This document shows positions 1-8,678 of a stretch of 64,000 bases of DNA, piece by piece. How positions within the stretch are numbered: the stretch's first letter is position 1; each line of letters begins with the position of its first letter. Location: NCBI GenBank assembly GCA_900314865.1, contig OMWW01000003.1:1-64000 (forward strand), read 5' to 3'. The position numbers were made by a program, and so were the translations under genes. The DNA comes from an uncultured Erysipelotrichaceae bacterium. Lineage in GTDB: Bacteria > Bacillota_I > Bacilli_A > RFN20 > CAG-826. The notes beneath the pieces were generated by a model that saw only the letters and a list, made by a program, of their open reading frames with translations, ran no database searches and had not been told where the DNA came from.

Positions 1-354
1 AAGGGTTTGGCTGTTCGCCAATTAAAGTGGTACGCGAGCTGGGTTCAAAACGTCGTGAGACAGTTTGGTCCCTATCTGTCGTGGGCGCAGGAAGTTTGAA
101 TGGATTTGACCTTAGTACGAGAGGACCGGGTTGAACGTGGCAATGGTATATCGGTTGTTCCGCCAGGAGCATGGCCGGGTAGCTACCCACGGAACGGATA
201 AACGCTGAAAGCATCTAAGCGTGAAGCCAACCATAAGATGAGACTTCCCATTCGCAAGAAGTAAGACCCCTTCAAAGTTAGAAGGTTGATAGGTTAGAAG
301 TGTAAGTGTCGCGAGGCATTAAGCTGACTAATACTAATAGGTCGAGGACTTAAT
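1..354 (+). rRNA. rrl: 23S ribosomal RNA, 3' end (partial)
   Basis: The window opens inside the last domains of 23S rRNA. The sarcin-ricin loop core AGTACGAGAGGACC is at about 114-127, where elongation factors bind. The molecule ends with the usual bacilli-type tail GTCGAGGACTTAA near 341-353. The 5' part lies outside the window, and the exact 3' end is uncertain by a few bases. Confidence 0.97.
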
Positions 355-440
355 TTCTAAGATTTTTATTAAGAGTCCATAAGTAAGATTTATGTTTAAC
401 TTTAACAAAAGAAAGAGTAATGTATTAATATCTAGTTTTC

Positions 441-457
441 AGAGAACAAAGTTCTCT
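441..457 (+). other. 23S-5S spacer hairpin
   Basis: AGAGAAC-AAA-GTTCTCT forms a perfect 7-bp stem in the 111-nt spacer between 23S and 5S rRNA. It has no T-tract on the plus strand, so a role in rRNA processing is more likely than termination. The role is inferred from position only. Confidence 0.55.
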
Positions 458-465
458 AAAAAAAT

Positions 466-577
466 AGTCTGGTGGCGATAGCGCAGTGGACACACCTGTT
501 CCCATACCGAACACAGAAGTTAAGCACTGTAGTGGCGAAGATAGTTCATTCGAGCAAAAATAGCGAGCCGCCGGGCT
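466..577 (+). rRNA. rrf: 5S ribosomal RNA
   Basis: The sequence has the 5S hallmarks CCATACCGAACACAGAAGTTAAG (shown here only as landmarks at about 495-524) and terminal strands that pair (AGTCTGGTGGC with GCCGCCGGGCT). The 3' strand runs straight into a seven-T tract at 577-583, so the terminal helix may also act as the terminator of the rRNA operon. No tRNA genes lie between 5S and the next CDS. Confidence 0.95.
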
Positions 578-584
578 TTTTTTA

Positions 585-613
585 TGTAAATAAAATAATG
601 GTTATATTATAAT
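585..613 (+). promoter_or_regulatory. Leaderless-type promoter of the sugar isomerase gene
   Basis: A perfect -10 box TATAAT is at 608-613, and only 8 nt (AATTTTGT) separate it from the ATG at 622. Transcription should start at or 1-2 nt before the start codon. The -35 match at 585-590 (TGTAAA) is weak. No Shine-Dalgarno sequence is present, consistent with a leaderless mRNA. Confidence 0.6.
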
Positions 614-621
614 AATTTTGT

Positions 622-1830
622 ATGAAAATTAATTTAATCAGATTATCTAATTCATTAGATCCAAACGCCAATTTTAAAAAAGAAGATGATCAATTCATCG
701 AAGATTTAAATAACGAGTTATTTGATTTTGATATTGAACTCGTTAGTGACAAAAAAGACAGTAAATACTCTATTGTTTTTATTGAAACCGGAGGCAGTGA
801 ACAACACTTCGTAAAGATTGAAAAGGATTTACCTAGACCAATCATTATGCTTTCAACTTGTAAAAATAACTCACTCCCTGCTTGTTTTGAGATTAAAACT
901 TATCTCGCTAATAAAGATGAAGACTCGATTATTCTTTTTGGAAACGCTCAAGAATTAGCAGGTTCAATTTCTGAAACTTCTAAATTATTAACTGCTAGAA
1001 ATTATGTTGAAGGATCTTCTTTAGGGGTGATTGGTAAACCAAGTGACTGGTTAATCGCTTCTAAAGTTGATAATAACGAAGTTAAAAAGAAATTTAATAT
1101 CAATTTAATTGATATTCCTTCTAGCGAACTCAAAGAAGAAATTGATAAAGGAGTCTTAGATGATATTCCTCATCTTGATAACATCAATAAACTTGGTAAA
1201 GATAACGAATATCTAGAAGGTGCACTTCGTATTTATAGCGGCATTAAACGTATTGTTGAGAAATATAACTTAAAAGGCTTTACAATCCGTTGTTTTGATT
1301 TAATTGAAGAATATAAGAACACTGCTTGTTTAGCTCTTGCAATGCTTAATGATGAAGGGATTATCGGAACTTGTGAAGGAGATGTTCCTTCTTTGCTTAC
1401 CATGTTCTTTGTTAGAGCGGTATCAGAACAACCTTCCTTCCAAGCTAATCCAAGTAAAATTGATTTAAAAACAGGAAATGTAATGTTCGCACATTGCACT
1501 GTACCACTAAGCATGGTTAAGAATATTAATTTTATGACACACTTTGAAAGTGGGTTAGGAATTGGTATTAGAGGAGACCTATCTGAACGCGATATTTCAA
1601 TCGTGAAAATCACTCCAAAACTTGATCGTGCTTTGTTCTTAAATGGCAAAATTGTAGCAAATCCTAAGCTTTCTAACTATTGCCGCACTCAAATTGAAGT
1701 CAAATTTGAAGATGATGAAGGCTTATATAATTTATTGAGAGAAGATTTTGGTAATCACGTCATTGTAGTGTATGGAAACATCCTTAACGAATTCCTCAAT
1801 CTCCTTCATTTCTACAATCAAAAGAAATAA
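622..1830 (+). CDS. L-fucose/L-arabinose isomerase-fold protein
   Basis: The 402-residue protein resembles the fucose isomerase-like family (FucI/AraA fold). Support comes from the N-terminal segment PIIMLSTCKNNSLPACFEI (about 75-93) and a C-terminal segment with CEGDVPSLLTMF and FAHCTVPLS, where family members carry metal- and substrate-binding Glu and His residues. Such enzymes interconvert aldoses and ketoses, but the substrate cannot be told from sequence, and no sugar kinase or transporter is adjacent. It is a single-gene unit directly after the rRNA operon, with its own promoter and no SD. The ATG at 622 is chosen because the -10 box leaves no room for an earlier start. Confidence 0.75.
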   Translation: MKINLIRLSNSLDPNANFKKEDDQFIEDLNNELFDFDIELVSDKKDSKYSIVFIETGGSEQHFVKIEKDLPRPIIMLSTCKNNSLPACFEIKTYLANKDEDSIILFGNAQELAGSISETSKLLTARNYVEGSSLGVIGKPSDWLIASKVDNNEVKKKFNINLIDIPSSELKEEIDKGVLDDIPHLDNINKLGKDNEYLEGALRIYSGIKRIVEKYNLKGFTIRCFDLIEEYKNTACLALAMLNDEGIIGTCEGDVPSLLTMFFVRAVSEQPSFQANPSKIDLKTGNVMFAHCTVPLSMVKNINFMTHFESGLGIGIRGDLSERDISIVKITPKLDRALFLNGKIVANPKLSNYCRTQIEVKFEDDEGLYNLLREDFGNHVIVVYGNILNEFLNLLHFYNQKK

Positions 1831-1858
1831 TGCCTTCAATTTCAAAATTGAAGCAAAC

Positions 1859-1887
1859 TTGACAACAATATAACAATTAAGTAGAAT
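1859..1887 (+). promoter_or_regulatory. fakA promoter
   Basis: A consensus -35 TTGACA (1859-1864) is followed by 17 bp and TAGAAT (1882-1887). The predicted transcript starts near 1894 and opens directly with a hairpin, CTTATGC-TTGT-GCATAAG (1897-1914), ending 14 nt before the fakA ATG. The leader has no SD, so the hairpin may stabilise the 5' end or influence initiation. Confidence 0.75.
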
Positions 1888-1928
1888 GTATAAACTCTTA
1901 TGCTTGTGCATAAGATGTAAACCAAAAA

Positions 1929-3617
1929 ATGAAAACAATTAATAACCATATATTAAAACAATTATTATTATCTGCGAGTAACAACTTGTTTAATCATTAT
2001 CCTGAAGTTGACGCGCTTAATGTTTTCCCAGTTCCTGATGGTGACACTGGTATCAACATGAATCTCACTTTAACTAGTGGCGCCAATGAAATCAGTGAAT
2101 TAAATGATGATGCAAGTTTATATACAATTGCTAAAACCTTTGCCCACGGCTTGCTCATGGGTGCTAGAGGTAATTCTGGTGTTATCACTTCTCAAATCTT
2201 TAGAGGCTTCGCAAGTGCTTTTGAAGGTGTAGAAGAAGTTGATTCTATTTTGCTTGCTCAAGCCTTTAGAGCTGGTAGCGACGCTGCTTACAAAGCAGTT
2301 ATGAGACCTGTTGAAGGTACTATTTTAACTGTTATTAGAGAATCAAGTATCGCCTTAAGTACGCAAGTAGAAGAAGGAATGCCAATTGAAAAGACATTAA
2401 AGATCCTTCTTTCTGAAGCTAACAAATCTTTAAATAGAACTCCTGAACTTCTCCCAGTCTTAAAAGAAGTCGGTGTTGTTGATAGTGGTGGTACTGGTTT
2501 AGTCAGAATCATTGAAGGTATGTATTTAGCCTCCAAGGATGAATTTGTTAACCGTAATAGTTCTACTATTAGCACTACTATGAACGCAGCAGCGGCTAGC
2601 ATTGCTGAAGAAGAATTTGGATATTGTACTGAATTTATTATGTCTTTAGGACCTGATTCAGTTAAAAAGATCTTTAACCAAAAGAGATTCACTGAGTGGC
2701 TTAATACACATGGCAACTCTTTAGTGGTTGTTAGAGATGAAGATATCGTTAAAGTTCACGTACATACCTTAACTCCTGGTGAAATTCTTACTTTTGCTCA
2801 ACAATATGGTGAATTTTTAAAACTTAAGATTGAAAACATGACTGAACAACATCACGCATTAGAAAATGGCGCCAAAGTTGAAGAACATGTTGACCTCGTC
2901 AGTGAAGAAAAAGAGGAAGAAAAGACTCTCGATGTTAGTGATTATGTCGATGAACATAACGCGATTATCGCTGTTAGTAGCGGAAGTGGTATTTCTCAAT
3001 ACTTCAAAGAAATTGGAGTCACCATGATTGTTAGTGGTGGTCAAACCATGAACCCAAGTAGTGAAGATTTCCTCTCTGCAATTAATAAATTAGAAACTGA
3101 GAATATCTTTATTCTCCCAAATAACTCCAATATTGTTATGGCCGCTAACCAAGCCGCTGATTTAGCTAACGAAAGTGGACGTAACGTCTTCGTTATTCCA
3201 AGTAAAACTATTCCTCAAGGAATCGTTGCGGCTTTGAATTTTGATCCTGAAAGTGATCCAGAAGAAAATTTGAAGAACATGAAATATTCTCTTAAGAGAA
3301 TTAAGAGTGGTGAAGTCACCTTCTCTATTAGAGATTGTGAACTCAACGGTATCAAAATTGCTAAAGATGATTTCATTGGCATTTGCGAAAAAGAAATCGT
3401 TTGTGGCACAACTGATAAATTTGAATGTTTATTAGAACTCTTAGATAAGATGGTGGATGAAGAAAGTGCTCTTCTTACTATCTTCCTAGGTGATGATGTC
3501 ACTAGAGATGACTTATTTGCCACTAAGAAAGAAATTGAAAAGAGATATCCAGATTTGAATATTGATATCAAAGATGGGCATCAAAATATCTATTCTTTCT
3601 TAATAGGTGTTGAATAA
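1929..3617 (+). CDS. fakA: Fatty acid kinase, catalytic subunit (DAK2/DegV-like, YloV family)
   Basis: FakA phosphorylates fatty acids presented by FakB proteins, feeding acyl-phosphate to PlsX/PlsY. The 562-residue protein has an N-terminal DhaL/DAK2 kinase domain with the Mg/ATP motif FPVPDGDTG (about 34-42) and GARGNSG (about 77-83), a linker rich in Glu/Lys near 310-335, and a C-terminal DegV-like region. Length matches the family (about 550). In most Bacilli an Asp23 gene (yloU) precedes it; here none does. No fakB is visible in the window. The start is the first ATG after the promoter and hairpin, without an SD. Confidence 0.92.
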   Translation: MKTINNHILKQLLLSASNNLFNHYPEVDALNVFPVPDGDTGINMNLTLTSGANEISELNDDASLYTIAKTFAHGLLMGARGNSGVITSQIFRGFASAFEGVEEVDSILLAQAFRAGSDAAYKAVMRPVEGTILTVIRESSIALSTQVEEGMPIEKTLKILLSEANKSLNRTPELLPVLKEVGVVDSGGTGLVRIIEGMYLASKDEFVNRNSSTISTTMNAAAASIAEEEFGYCTEFIMSLGPDSVKKIFNQKRFTEWLNTHGNSLVVVRDEDIVKVHVHTLTPGEILTFAQQYGEFLKLKIENMTEQHHALENGAKVEEHVDLVSEEKEEEKTLDVSDYVDEHNAIIAVSSGSGISQYFKEIGVTMIVSGGQTMNPSSEDFLSAINKLETENIFILPNNSNIVMAANQAADLANESGRNVFVIPSKTIPQGIVAALNFDPESDPEENLKNMKYSLKRIKSGEVTFSIRDCELNGIKIAKDDFIGICEKEIVCGTTDKFECLLELLDKMVDEESALLTIFLGDDVTRDDLFATKKEIEKRYPDLNIDIKDGHQNIYSFLIGVE

Positions 3618-3644
3618 CAGCCGTAAGGTTGTTATTTTTATTTT
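3610..3644 (+). promoter_or_regulatory. Superimposed fakA terminator and leaderless recG promoter
   Basis: The fakA stop begins a hairpin TAACAGCC-GTAA-GGTTGTTA (3615-3634) followed by TTTTTATTTT, a good rho-independent terminator. The same bases give a promoter: -35 TTGAAT (3610-3615), 17-bp spacer that is the hairpin itself, -10 TATTTT (3633-3638), then 6 nt to the recG ATG at 3645. The hairpin is seen directly; the promoter reading is an inference supported by identical 17/6 spacing at other genes. Confidence 0.6.
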
Positions 3645-5648
3645 ATGGCAAGCTTAAAATTAACTAAATCTCCTCGACTTAATTACCTACTTGGTAGTAT
3701 GGGTATTTTTTCTTATTACGATGTCATTAATCATCTTCCACGCCGCTATGATGATTATTCTTTAACTAGAGAAAGAGATTTGCTTGATAAAGAGCGTGTT
3801 ACGATCTATGCGAGTGTCATTTCTAATCCTAGTATCGCTAAATCATTTAAAAGAGTCTCAATAGTGACATTTGATGTTATGACCACTAAAGGAACATATT
3901 TCCGCATTGTGGCTTTTAATCGTCCTTATTTACCCAAGATTATTAAACTCAATGAGTTTTACACAATCATAGGCACCTACGATAAGAAAAACAACACGAT
4001 CAACCTTATTAATCTTACTCAAGGTAAGATTCCTAATTCTAAGGCCCTTAGACCAATCTATTCCTTGCCTAAAGATTACGCGAATAAAGACTTTGTGAGT
4101 TTGGTGAATAAATCATTAAGTGAAGTCAAAGGAAAGGTATCTTCTTTAGTTCCATATCCATATAGAAAGAAATATCGCCTTGTTGATAAAGAAAAAGCCC
4201 TTACTATGGCACATCAGCCTAAGAACTATGAAGAGCTTCATCAGAGCTTACGATATCTTAAATATGAAGAAGCTTTAATGTTTTCATTAAAGAACCAATT
4301 AATTAAAGAAGAAAACAAATCTCTTCAAAAGATTAAAAAAGAACCAATTGATTTATCGGTCTGTAAGGAGTTTTTAGACACACTTCCATATAAATTAACT
4401 GAAGACCAAGAAACCGCTGCTAGTGAAATTATTGAAGATATGAATCAATCGTCTTTGATGTATCGTTTACTTCAAGGCGATGTTGGAACCGGTAAAACCT
4501 TAGTTTCTTTTATTGCGCTATACGCAAATTATTATCGTGGCGATCAAGGTGCATTAATGGCGCCAACTGAAGTATTGGCTAGACAACACTATGAGAACGC
4601 CAAGAAATTATTTAAAGACACCAAGCTTAAAATAGTGTTACTTGTCGGCTCAACTCCTGCTAGCGAAAAGAAAGAAATTTATCGAGATATTGAAGAAGGA
4701 TATTATGACATTATTATTGGAACGCATGCTTTATTTACTAAATCGATTATCTATTCTTCCTTAGGATTAGTTATTATCGATGAGCAACATCGCTTTGGCG
4801 TTAACCAAAGAAAAGCGCTTTTAGATAAGGGTGAACATGCTGATTTATTAATGATGTCAGCTACTCCAATTCCTCGTTCTTTAGCCTTGTCAATCTATGG
4901 TGATTTAGAGATATCAACTTTATATAAATTTCCTAACATTAAGCGTGATGTAAAAACAGAAATATTATCTACAGAAGATGACAAGATTTTTGAAATTGTA
5001 GGTCAATATTTATCTGAAAATAGAAAGGTCTATATCGTTGCTCCTTTAATTGAATTTAGTGAAGATGGAAGATACTCGGCAGAGAAACTTTACGCACGTT
5101 TTGTACTAAAATTCGGCACAAAAGTCGGTCTATTGCACGGTAAGATGAAAAATGAGGATAAAGAGAAAGTTCTTTCGGATTTTGCCTTTGGTGACGTTGA
5201 CGTTCTTGTGTCAACGCAGGTTATAGAAGTAGGTATTGATGTTAAGTCTGCTAGCTGTATGATTATCTATGATGCGAACGCTTTTGGATTAGCATCTTTA
5301 CACCAATTAAGAGGACGTATTGGAAGAGATGGATATCCTTCTATTTGTGTACTTGCTGTGAGTGATATAGAAGAAAAAGATAAGCTTGATATTTTAGTGA
5401 AATCTAATGATGGATTTGAGATTGCTGAAAAAGATTTATCTTTAAGAGGACCTGGTGAACTTATCGGACTTAAACAATCTGGCATTCCTGATTTTAGGTT
5501 TATTAATATGATTGATGACATTAAGATCTTTGTTGTTGCTCGAGATGACGCTAGAGAGATTTTAAAAGATAAAAATAATCCTGACTTTAAATTCATAGTT
5601 GATCGATGTAAGAAACTCATTGACCAAGAAGATATATATAAAGCATAA
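3645..5648 (+). CDS. recG: ATP-dependent DNA helicase RecG
   Basis: RecG regresses stalled forks and processes branched DNA. The 667-residue product has an N-terminal wedge/OB domain, Walker A GDVGTGKT (about 278-285), the DEQH-type motif IIDEQHRFG (about 376), the SATPIPRSLA motif, and the C-terminal helicase signature QVIEVGIDV with QLRGRIGRDG. Length is normal for the family (about 680). No SD precedes the ATG, which lies immediately after a terminator T-tract. The product is therefore probably made from a leaderless transcript. Confidence 0.96.
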   Translation: MASLKLTKSPRLNYLLGSMGIFSYYDVINHLPRRYDDYSLTRERDLLDKERVTIYASVISNPSIAKSFKRVSIVTFDVMTTKGTYFRIVAFNRPYLPKIIKLNEFYTIIGTYDKKNNTINLINLTQGKIPNSKALRPIYSLPKDYANKDFVSLVNKSLSEVKGKVSSLVPYPYRKKYRLVDKEKALTMAHQPKNYEELHQSLRYLKYEEALMFSLKNQLIKEENKSLQKIKKEPIDLSVCKEFLDTLPYKLTEDQETAASEIIEDMNQSSLMYRLLQGDVGTGKTLVSFIALYANYYRGDQGALMAPTEVLARQHYENAKKLFKDTKLKIVLLVGSTPASEKKEIYRDIEEGYYDIIIGTHALFTKSIIYSSLGLVIIDEQHRFGVNQRKALLDKGEHADLLMMSATPIPRSLALSIYGDLEISTLYKFPNIKRDVKTEILSTEDDKIFEIVGQYLSENRKVYIVAPLIEFSEDGRYSAEKLYARFVLKFGTKVGLLHGKMKNEDKEKVLSDFAFGDVDVLVSTQVIEVGIDVKSASCMIIYDANAFGLASLHQLRGRIGRDGYPSICVLAVSDIEEKDKLDILVKSNDGFEIAEKDLSLRGPGELIGLKQSGIPDFRFINMIDDIKIFVVARDDAREILKDKNNPDFKFIVDRCKKLIDQEDIYKA

Positions 5649-5678
5649 CTAAAGATAATGAGAACAAAACCATATGTT

Positions 5679-5707
5679 TTTACATTTCATTATTTTTTTG
5701 TTATATT
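5679..5707 (+). promoter_or_regulatory. Leaderless-type plsX promoter
   Basis: The -35 TTTACA (5679-5684), 17-bp spacer and -10 TATATT (5702-5707) leave 7 nt (CATACAT) before the ATG at 5715. The start site should coincide with the start codon. This is one of the clearest leaderless promoters in the window. Confidence 0.7.
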
Positions 5708-5714
5708 CATACAT

Positions 5715-6680
5715 ATGATTAAAATTGCGATTGATACTTTAGGTAGCGATAATGGTAGCGAACTTATTGTCCAAGGAATTATTGATTTCTTAAAAGATAA
5801 TAAGGATGTTTCAATTGTTGCTGTCGGAAAAAAAGAAGAACTTACAAAATTAAATGGTATTTGTGAAATAGTTGATGCCCCTGAGATAGTTCCAATGGAG
5901 GCCGGACCTTTAGAAGTAATGAGAATGAAGAACTCCTCAATGTATCAAACTGTTTTACTTGCAAAAGAAGGAAAAGTTGATGCGATTGTTTCTAGTGGTT
6001 CAACTGGAGGATTCTTATCTAGCTCAACTTTACTTTTAAAAACTATTCCAGGAGTTAATAGAGCCGCTTTTATTTCTCCTTTCCCAACTAAGATTAAAGG
6101 ACGTAAAGTTGTTATTCTCGATATTGGAGCGTCAAATGAAAATTCTCCTGAAGAATTAAGACAATTTGCAGTTATGGGTGAATTATATTCGGAACATATT
6201 TTAGATGTGAAGGATCCAAAAGTTTACTTATTAAGTAATGGTACTGAAGATAAAAAAGGTTCTCCGGTTGGAAAAGAAGCATTTAAGTTATTAAAAGATG
6301 ACCCTCATTTTAAGGGCAATATTGAAGCTAGAGACGCTTTAGCAGGTTTTGCTGATGTTGTTGTTACTGATGGCTTCACTGGAAATGTATTTTTAAAAGC
6401 TAGTGAAGGTATGGCCAAGATGATGAGCGGTATGATTAAGAGCGCTTTTAAAAAGAATCTTTGGACCAAACTCGGTTATCTTCATGTTAGAAAAGGCATG
6501 AAAGAGATGAGCGAAACTATGGACTACAAGTCCACAGGTGGAGCGATGCTTTTAGGGGTTAACGGAGTAGTTGTGAAAGTCCACGGTAACGCGGATGCAT
6601 ATTCTACGTATTGTGCGATTAGAGTCGCTAAGAAACTCGTTGAGAAAGATATCGCTAATAAAATTAAGGAGGGCATTTAA
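5715..6680 (+). CDS. plsX: Phosphate acyltransferase PlsX
   Basis: PlsX converts acyl-ACP to acyl-phosphate for PlsY, linking fatty acid synthesis and FakA products to phospholipids. The 321-residue protein starts with the family signature IKIAIDTLGSDNG and contains SSGSTGGFLSSS, DIGASNENSPEEL and VVTDGFTGNVFLK. The reading frame is open to 5658, but the promoter and family N-terminus fix the start at 5715. It overlaps rnc by one base. The usual fabD, fabG and acpP neighbours are absent. Confidence 0.95.
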   Translation: MIKIAIDTLGSDNGSELIVQGIIDFLKDNKDVSIVAVGKKEELTKLNGICEIVDAPEIVPMEAGPLEVMRMKNSSMYQTVLLAKEGKVDAIVSSGSTGGFLSSSTLLLKTIPGVNRAAFISPFPTKIKGRKVVILDIGASNENSPEELRQFAVMGELYSEHILDVKDPKVYLLSNGTEDKKGSPVGKEAFKLLKDDPHFKGNIEARDALAGFADVVVTDGFTGNVFLKASEGMAKMMSGMIKSAFKKNLWTKLGYLHVRKGMKEMSETMDYKSTGGAMLLGVNGVVVKVHGNADAYSTYCAIRVAKKLVEKDIANKIKEGI

Positions 6681-7360
6681 TGGAAATCATTAATGTTTTC
6701 TCTCACTTTCACGTTAACATTAATGATAGTTCATTATATGAACTAGCTTTAACTCACCCTTCCTGCAATAGTGAACAAAACACTAAACATCAAGACTACG
6801 AAAGACTTGAATTTGTTGGTGACTCTGTTATTGGTTTTGTCGCTGCTGACGTTATTTTCCATATCCATAGCGAGATGGATCAAGGGCTTATGAGCAAGCT
6901 TCGTTCATATTTAGTATGTTCTAAATCTTTGGCGAATTATTCTCGTAAGTTAGGGTTCTTTGAATATATTAGAATTGGTCATTCAATTAGTAGAGATCAA
7001 CTTTATAAGAGTGACAAAATTCTTGAAGATGTATTCGAAGCTTTGATGGGTGCTTTATATCTTGATCAAGGAATAGAGGTTGCTTATCGAGTAATCGATG
7101 AAATCTTACATGATGATATTGTAAATACTGGTATTGATGAACTTGTAGACGCAAAAACAAGACTACAAGAAGAAATTCAATCAGAATATAGAGAAGCCGT
7201 TAAATATGTATTGATTGGAGAAAGTGGTCCTGCTCATGACCGTACTTTTGAAGTTGAAGTATTGTTTAATGGCTTGGTTTTAGGCAAAGGCGTTGGAAAG
7301 AGTAAAAAAGCCGCTGAAGAAGCTGCTGCTAAAGACGCATTAAGCAAAAGGAGTATTTGA
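6680..7360 (+). CDS. rnc: Ribonuclease III
   Basis: RNase III cleaves double-stranded RNA, including rRNA precursors. The 226-residue protein has the catalytic signature ERLEFVGDSVIGF (about 42-54), the second acidic site DVFEALMGALYLD (about 115) and a C-terminal dsRNA-binding domain ending GKSKKAAEEAAAKDAL. It starts within the plsX stop (TAATG) and ends by a 4-nt ATGA overlap with ftsY, so the three genes are translationally coupled. The SD AAGGAG for ftsY lies inside its 3' end. Confidence 0.96.
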   Translation: MEIINVFSHFHVNINDSSLYELALTHPSCNSEQNTKHQDYERLEFVGDSVIGFVAADVIFHIHSEMDQGLMSKLRSYLVCSKSLANYSRKLGFFEYIRIGHSISRDQLYKSDKILEDVFEALMGALYLDQGIEVAYRVIDEILHDDIVNTGIDELVDAKTRLQEEIQSEYREAVKYVLIGESGPAHDRTFEVEVLFNGLVLGKGVGKSKKAAEEAAAKDALSKRSI

Positions 7361-8340
7361 TGGGATTAATTTCTTTTCTTAAAGAAAAGTTTTCTAAAAA
7401 GCAAAATACTGAAAACACTGATATCGATACATATTCTGAAGGCATGAGTAAAAGCCGTCAGAATTTTTCTACTAAGTTAAATTCTCTTTCTAAAAAATAT
7501 AAGAAAGTTAACCAAGAATATTTTGAAGAACTTGAAGAAATTCTAATTGAAAGCGATGTAGGCGTTAAATTTGCTCTTAAAGTCATTGAAGATGTTTTAG
7601 AAGAGAGCAAACAAAAAAAGATTTATGATTCCGAAGAAATTAATGAATTATTGATTGACCATATGTTTAAAGGATATATGGACAAAGGCGAATCACTAAC
7701 AGACATAGTCTTTAAAGACAACGGACCAACTGTCCTTCTTGTTGTTGGTGTTAATGGTGTTGGAAAAACGACCACAATTGCTAAACTAGCAAAAAGATAC
7801 AAAGACAAGGGCAAGTCAATTCTTTTGGTTGCGGCAGATACTTTTAGAGCCGGAGCATGTGAGCAATTACAAATTTGGGCTGATAGATTAAACATTGGTA
7901 TTGTTACTGGTCCATATAATTCTGATCCAAGTTCAGTTGCATATGAAGGAATGACCAAGGCCAAAAAAGAAAATATTGATTTAGTTATTGTTGATGTTGC
8001 TGGTCGTTTACAAAACAAATCTTACTTGATGGATGAATTATCTAAGATGAAACGTGTCATTGGTAAGGTTATTCCTGACGCCCCACACGAAACATTCTTA
8101 ATAATTGACGCAACTACTGGTCAAAACGGTGTGGTTCAAGCAAAAGCATTTGCGGAAGTAACAAATTTAACTGGTGTTGTGATTACCAAGATGGACGGCA
8201 CTTCTAAAGGTGGAATCATTTTAGCGATTAGAGACGAACTTGGAGTCCCTGTTAGATTCATCGGATTAGGTGAAAAAATGGATGATTTAAAGGAATTTGA
8301 CCTAGAGAGTTACATCTATGGTTTATGTGTTGATAGATAG
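7360..8340 (+). CDS. ftsY: Signal recognition particle receptor FtsY
   Basis: FtsY docks SRP-ribosome complexes at the membrane. The 326-residue NG-domain protein has G1 GVNGVGKTTT, DTFRAGACEQL, G3 written DVAGR instead of the usual DTAGR, and G4 TKMDGTSKGG. The N-terminal acidic A domain is short, as in Gram-positives. The ATG at 7360 follows the SD AAAGGAG in the end of rnc; an in-frame TTG three bases earlier is less likely. In many Bacilli smc lies between rnc and ftsY; here it does not. Confidence 0.95.
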   Translation: MGLISFLKEKFSKKQNTENTDIDTYSEGMSKSRQNFSTKLNSLSKKYKKVNQEYFEELEEILIESDVGVKFALKVIEDVLEESKQKKIYDSEEINELLIDHMFKGYMDKGESLTDIVFKDNGPTVLLVVGVNGVGKTTTIAKLAKRYKDKGKSILLVAADTFRAGACEQLQIWADRLNIGIVTGPYNSDPSSVAYEGMTKAKKENIDLVIVDVAGRLQNKSYLMDELSKMKRVIGKVIPDAPHETFLIIDATTGQNGVVQAKAFAEVTNLTGVVITKMDGTSKGGIILAIRDELGVPVRFIGLGEKMDDLKEFDLESYIYGLCVDR

Positions 8341-8342
8341 TT

Positions 8343-8678
8343 ATGGAAAAGATTGAAAAGACTTTAAAATACACTAAACTTTTTAACCTATATGGCGAAC
8401 TTTTAAGCAAATCTCAAAAGCGTGTTTTTGAAGATTATTTTCTTGCTGATCTTTCTATTAGTGAAATAAGTGAAAATCTTGGTATATCTAGAGCAGCGGT
8501 TGAAGACTCGATTAAGAAGTCTACAAAGAAGCTTGACTATTTGGAGTCAATTTTGCACGGATTATCTAAGGAAGAAAAAATACGTGAAAAGTGCCTTATT
8601 TTACAAAAAAGTGCTGCAAATCGCAAGCAAATCGATACCATCAACAAAATATTGGAGGAACTAGATAATGGCATTTGA
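8343..8678 (+). CDS. ylxM: YlxM/p13-family DNA-binding SRP-operon protein
   Basis: The 111-residue protein has a sigma-like helix-turn-helix (DLSISEISENLGISRAAVED, about 36-55), typical of YlxM, a modulator of SRP GTPase function encoded beside ffh in Firmicutes. It begins 2 nt after ftsY and overlaps ffh by 11 nt, placing the SRP components in one transcription unit. Confidence 0.9.
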   Translation: MEKIEKTLKYTKLFNLYGELLSKSQKRVFEDYFLADLSISEISENLGISRAAVEDSIKKSTKKLDYLESILHGLSKEEKIREKCLILQKSAANRKQIDTINKILEELDNGI

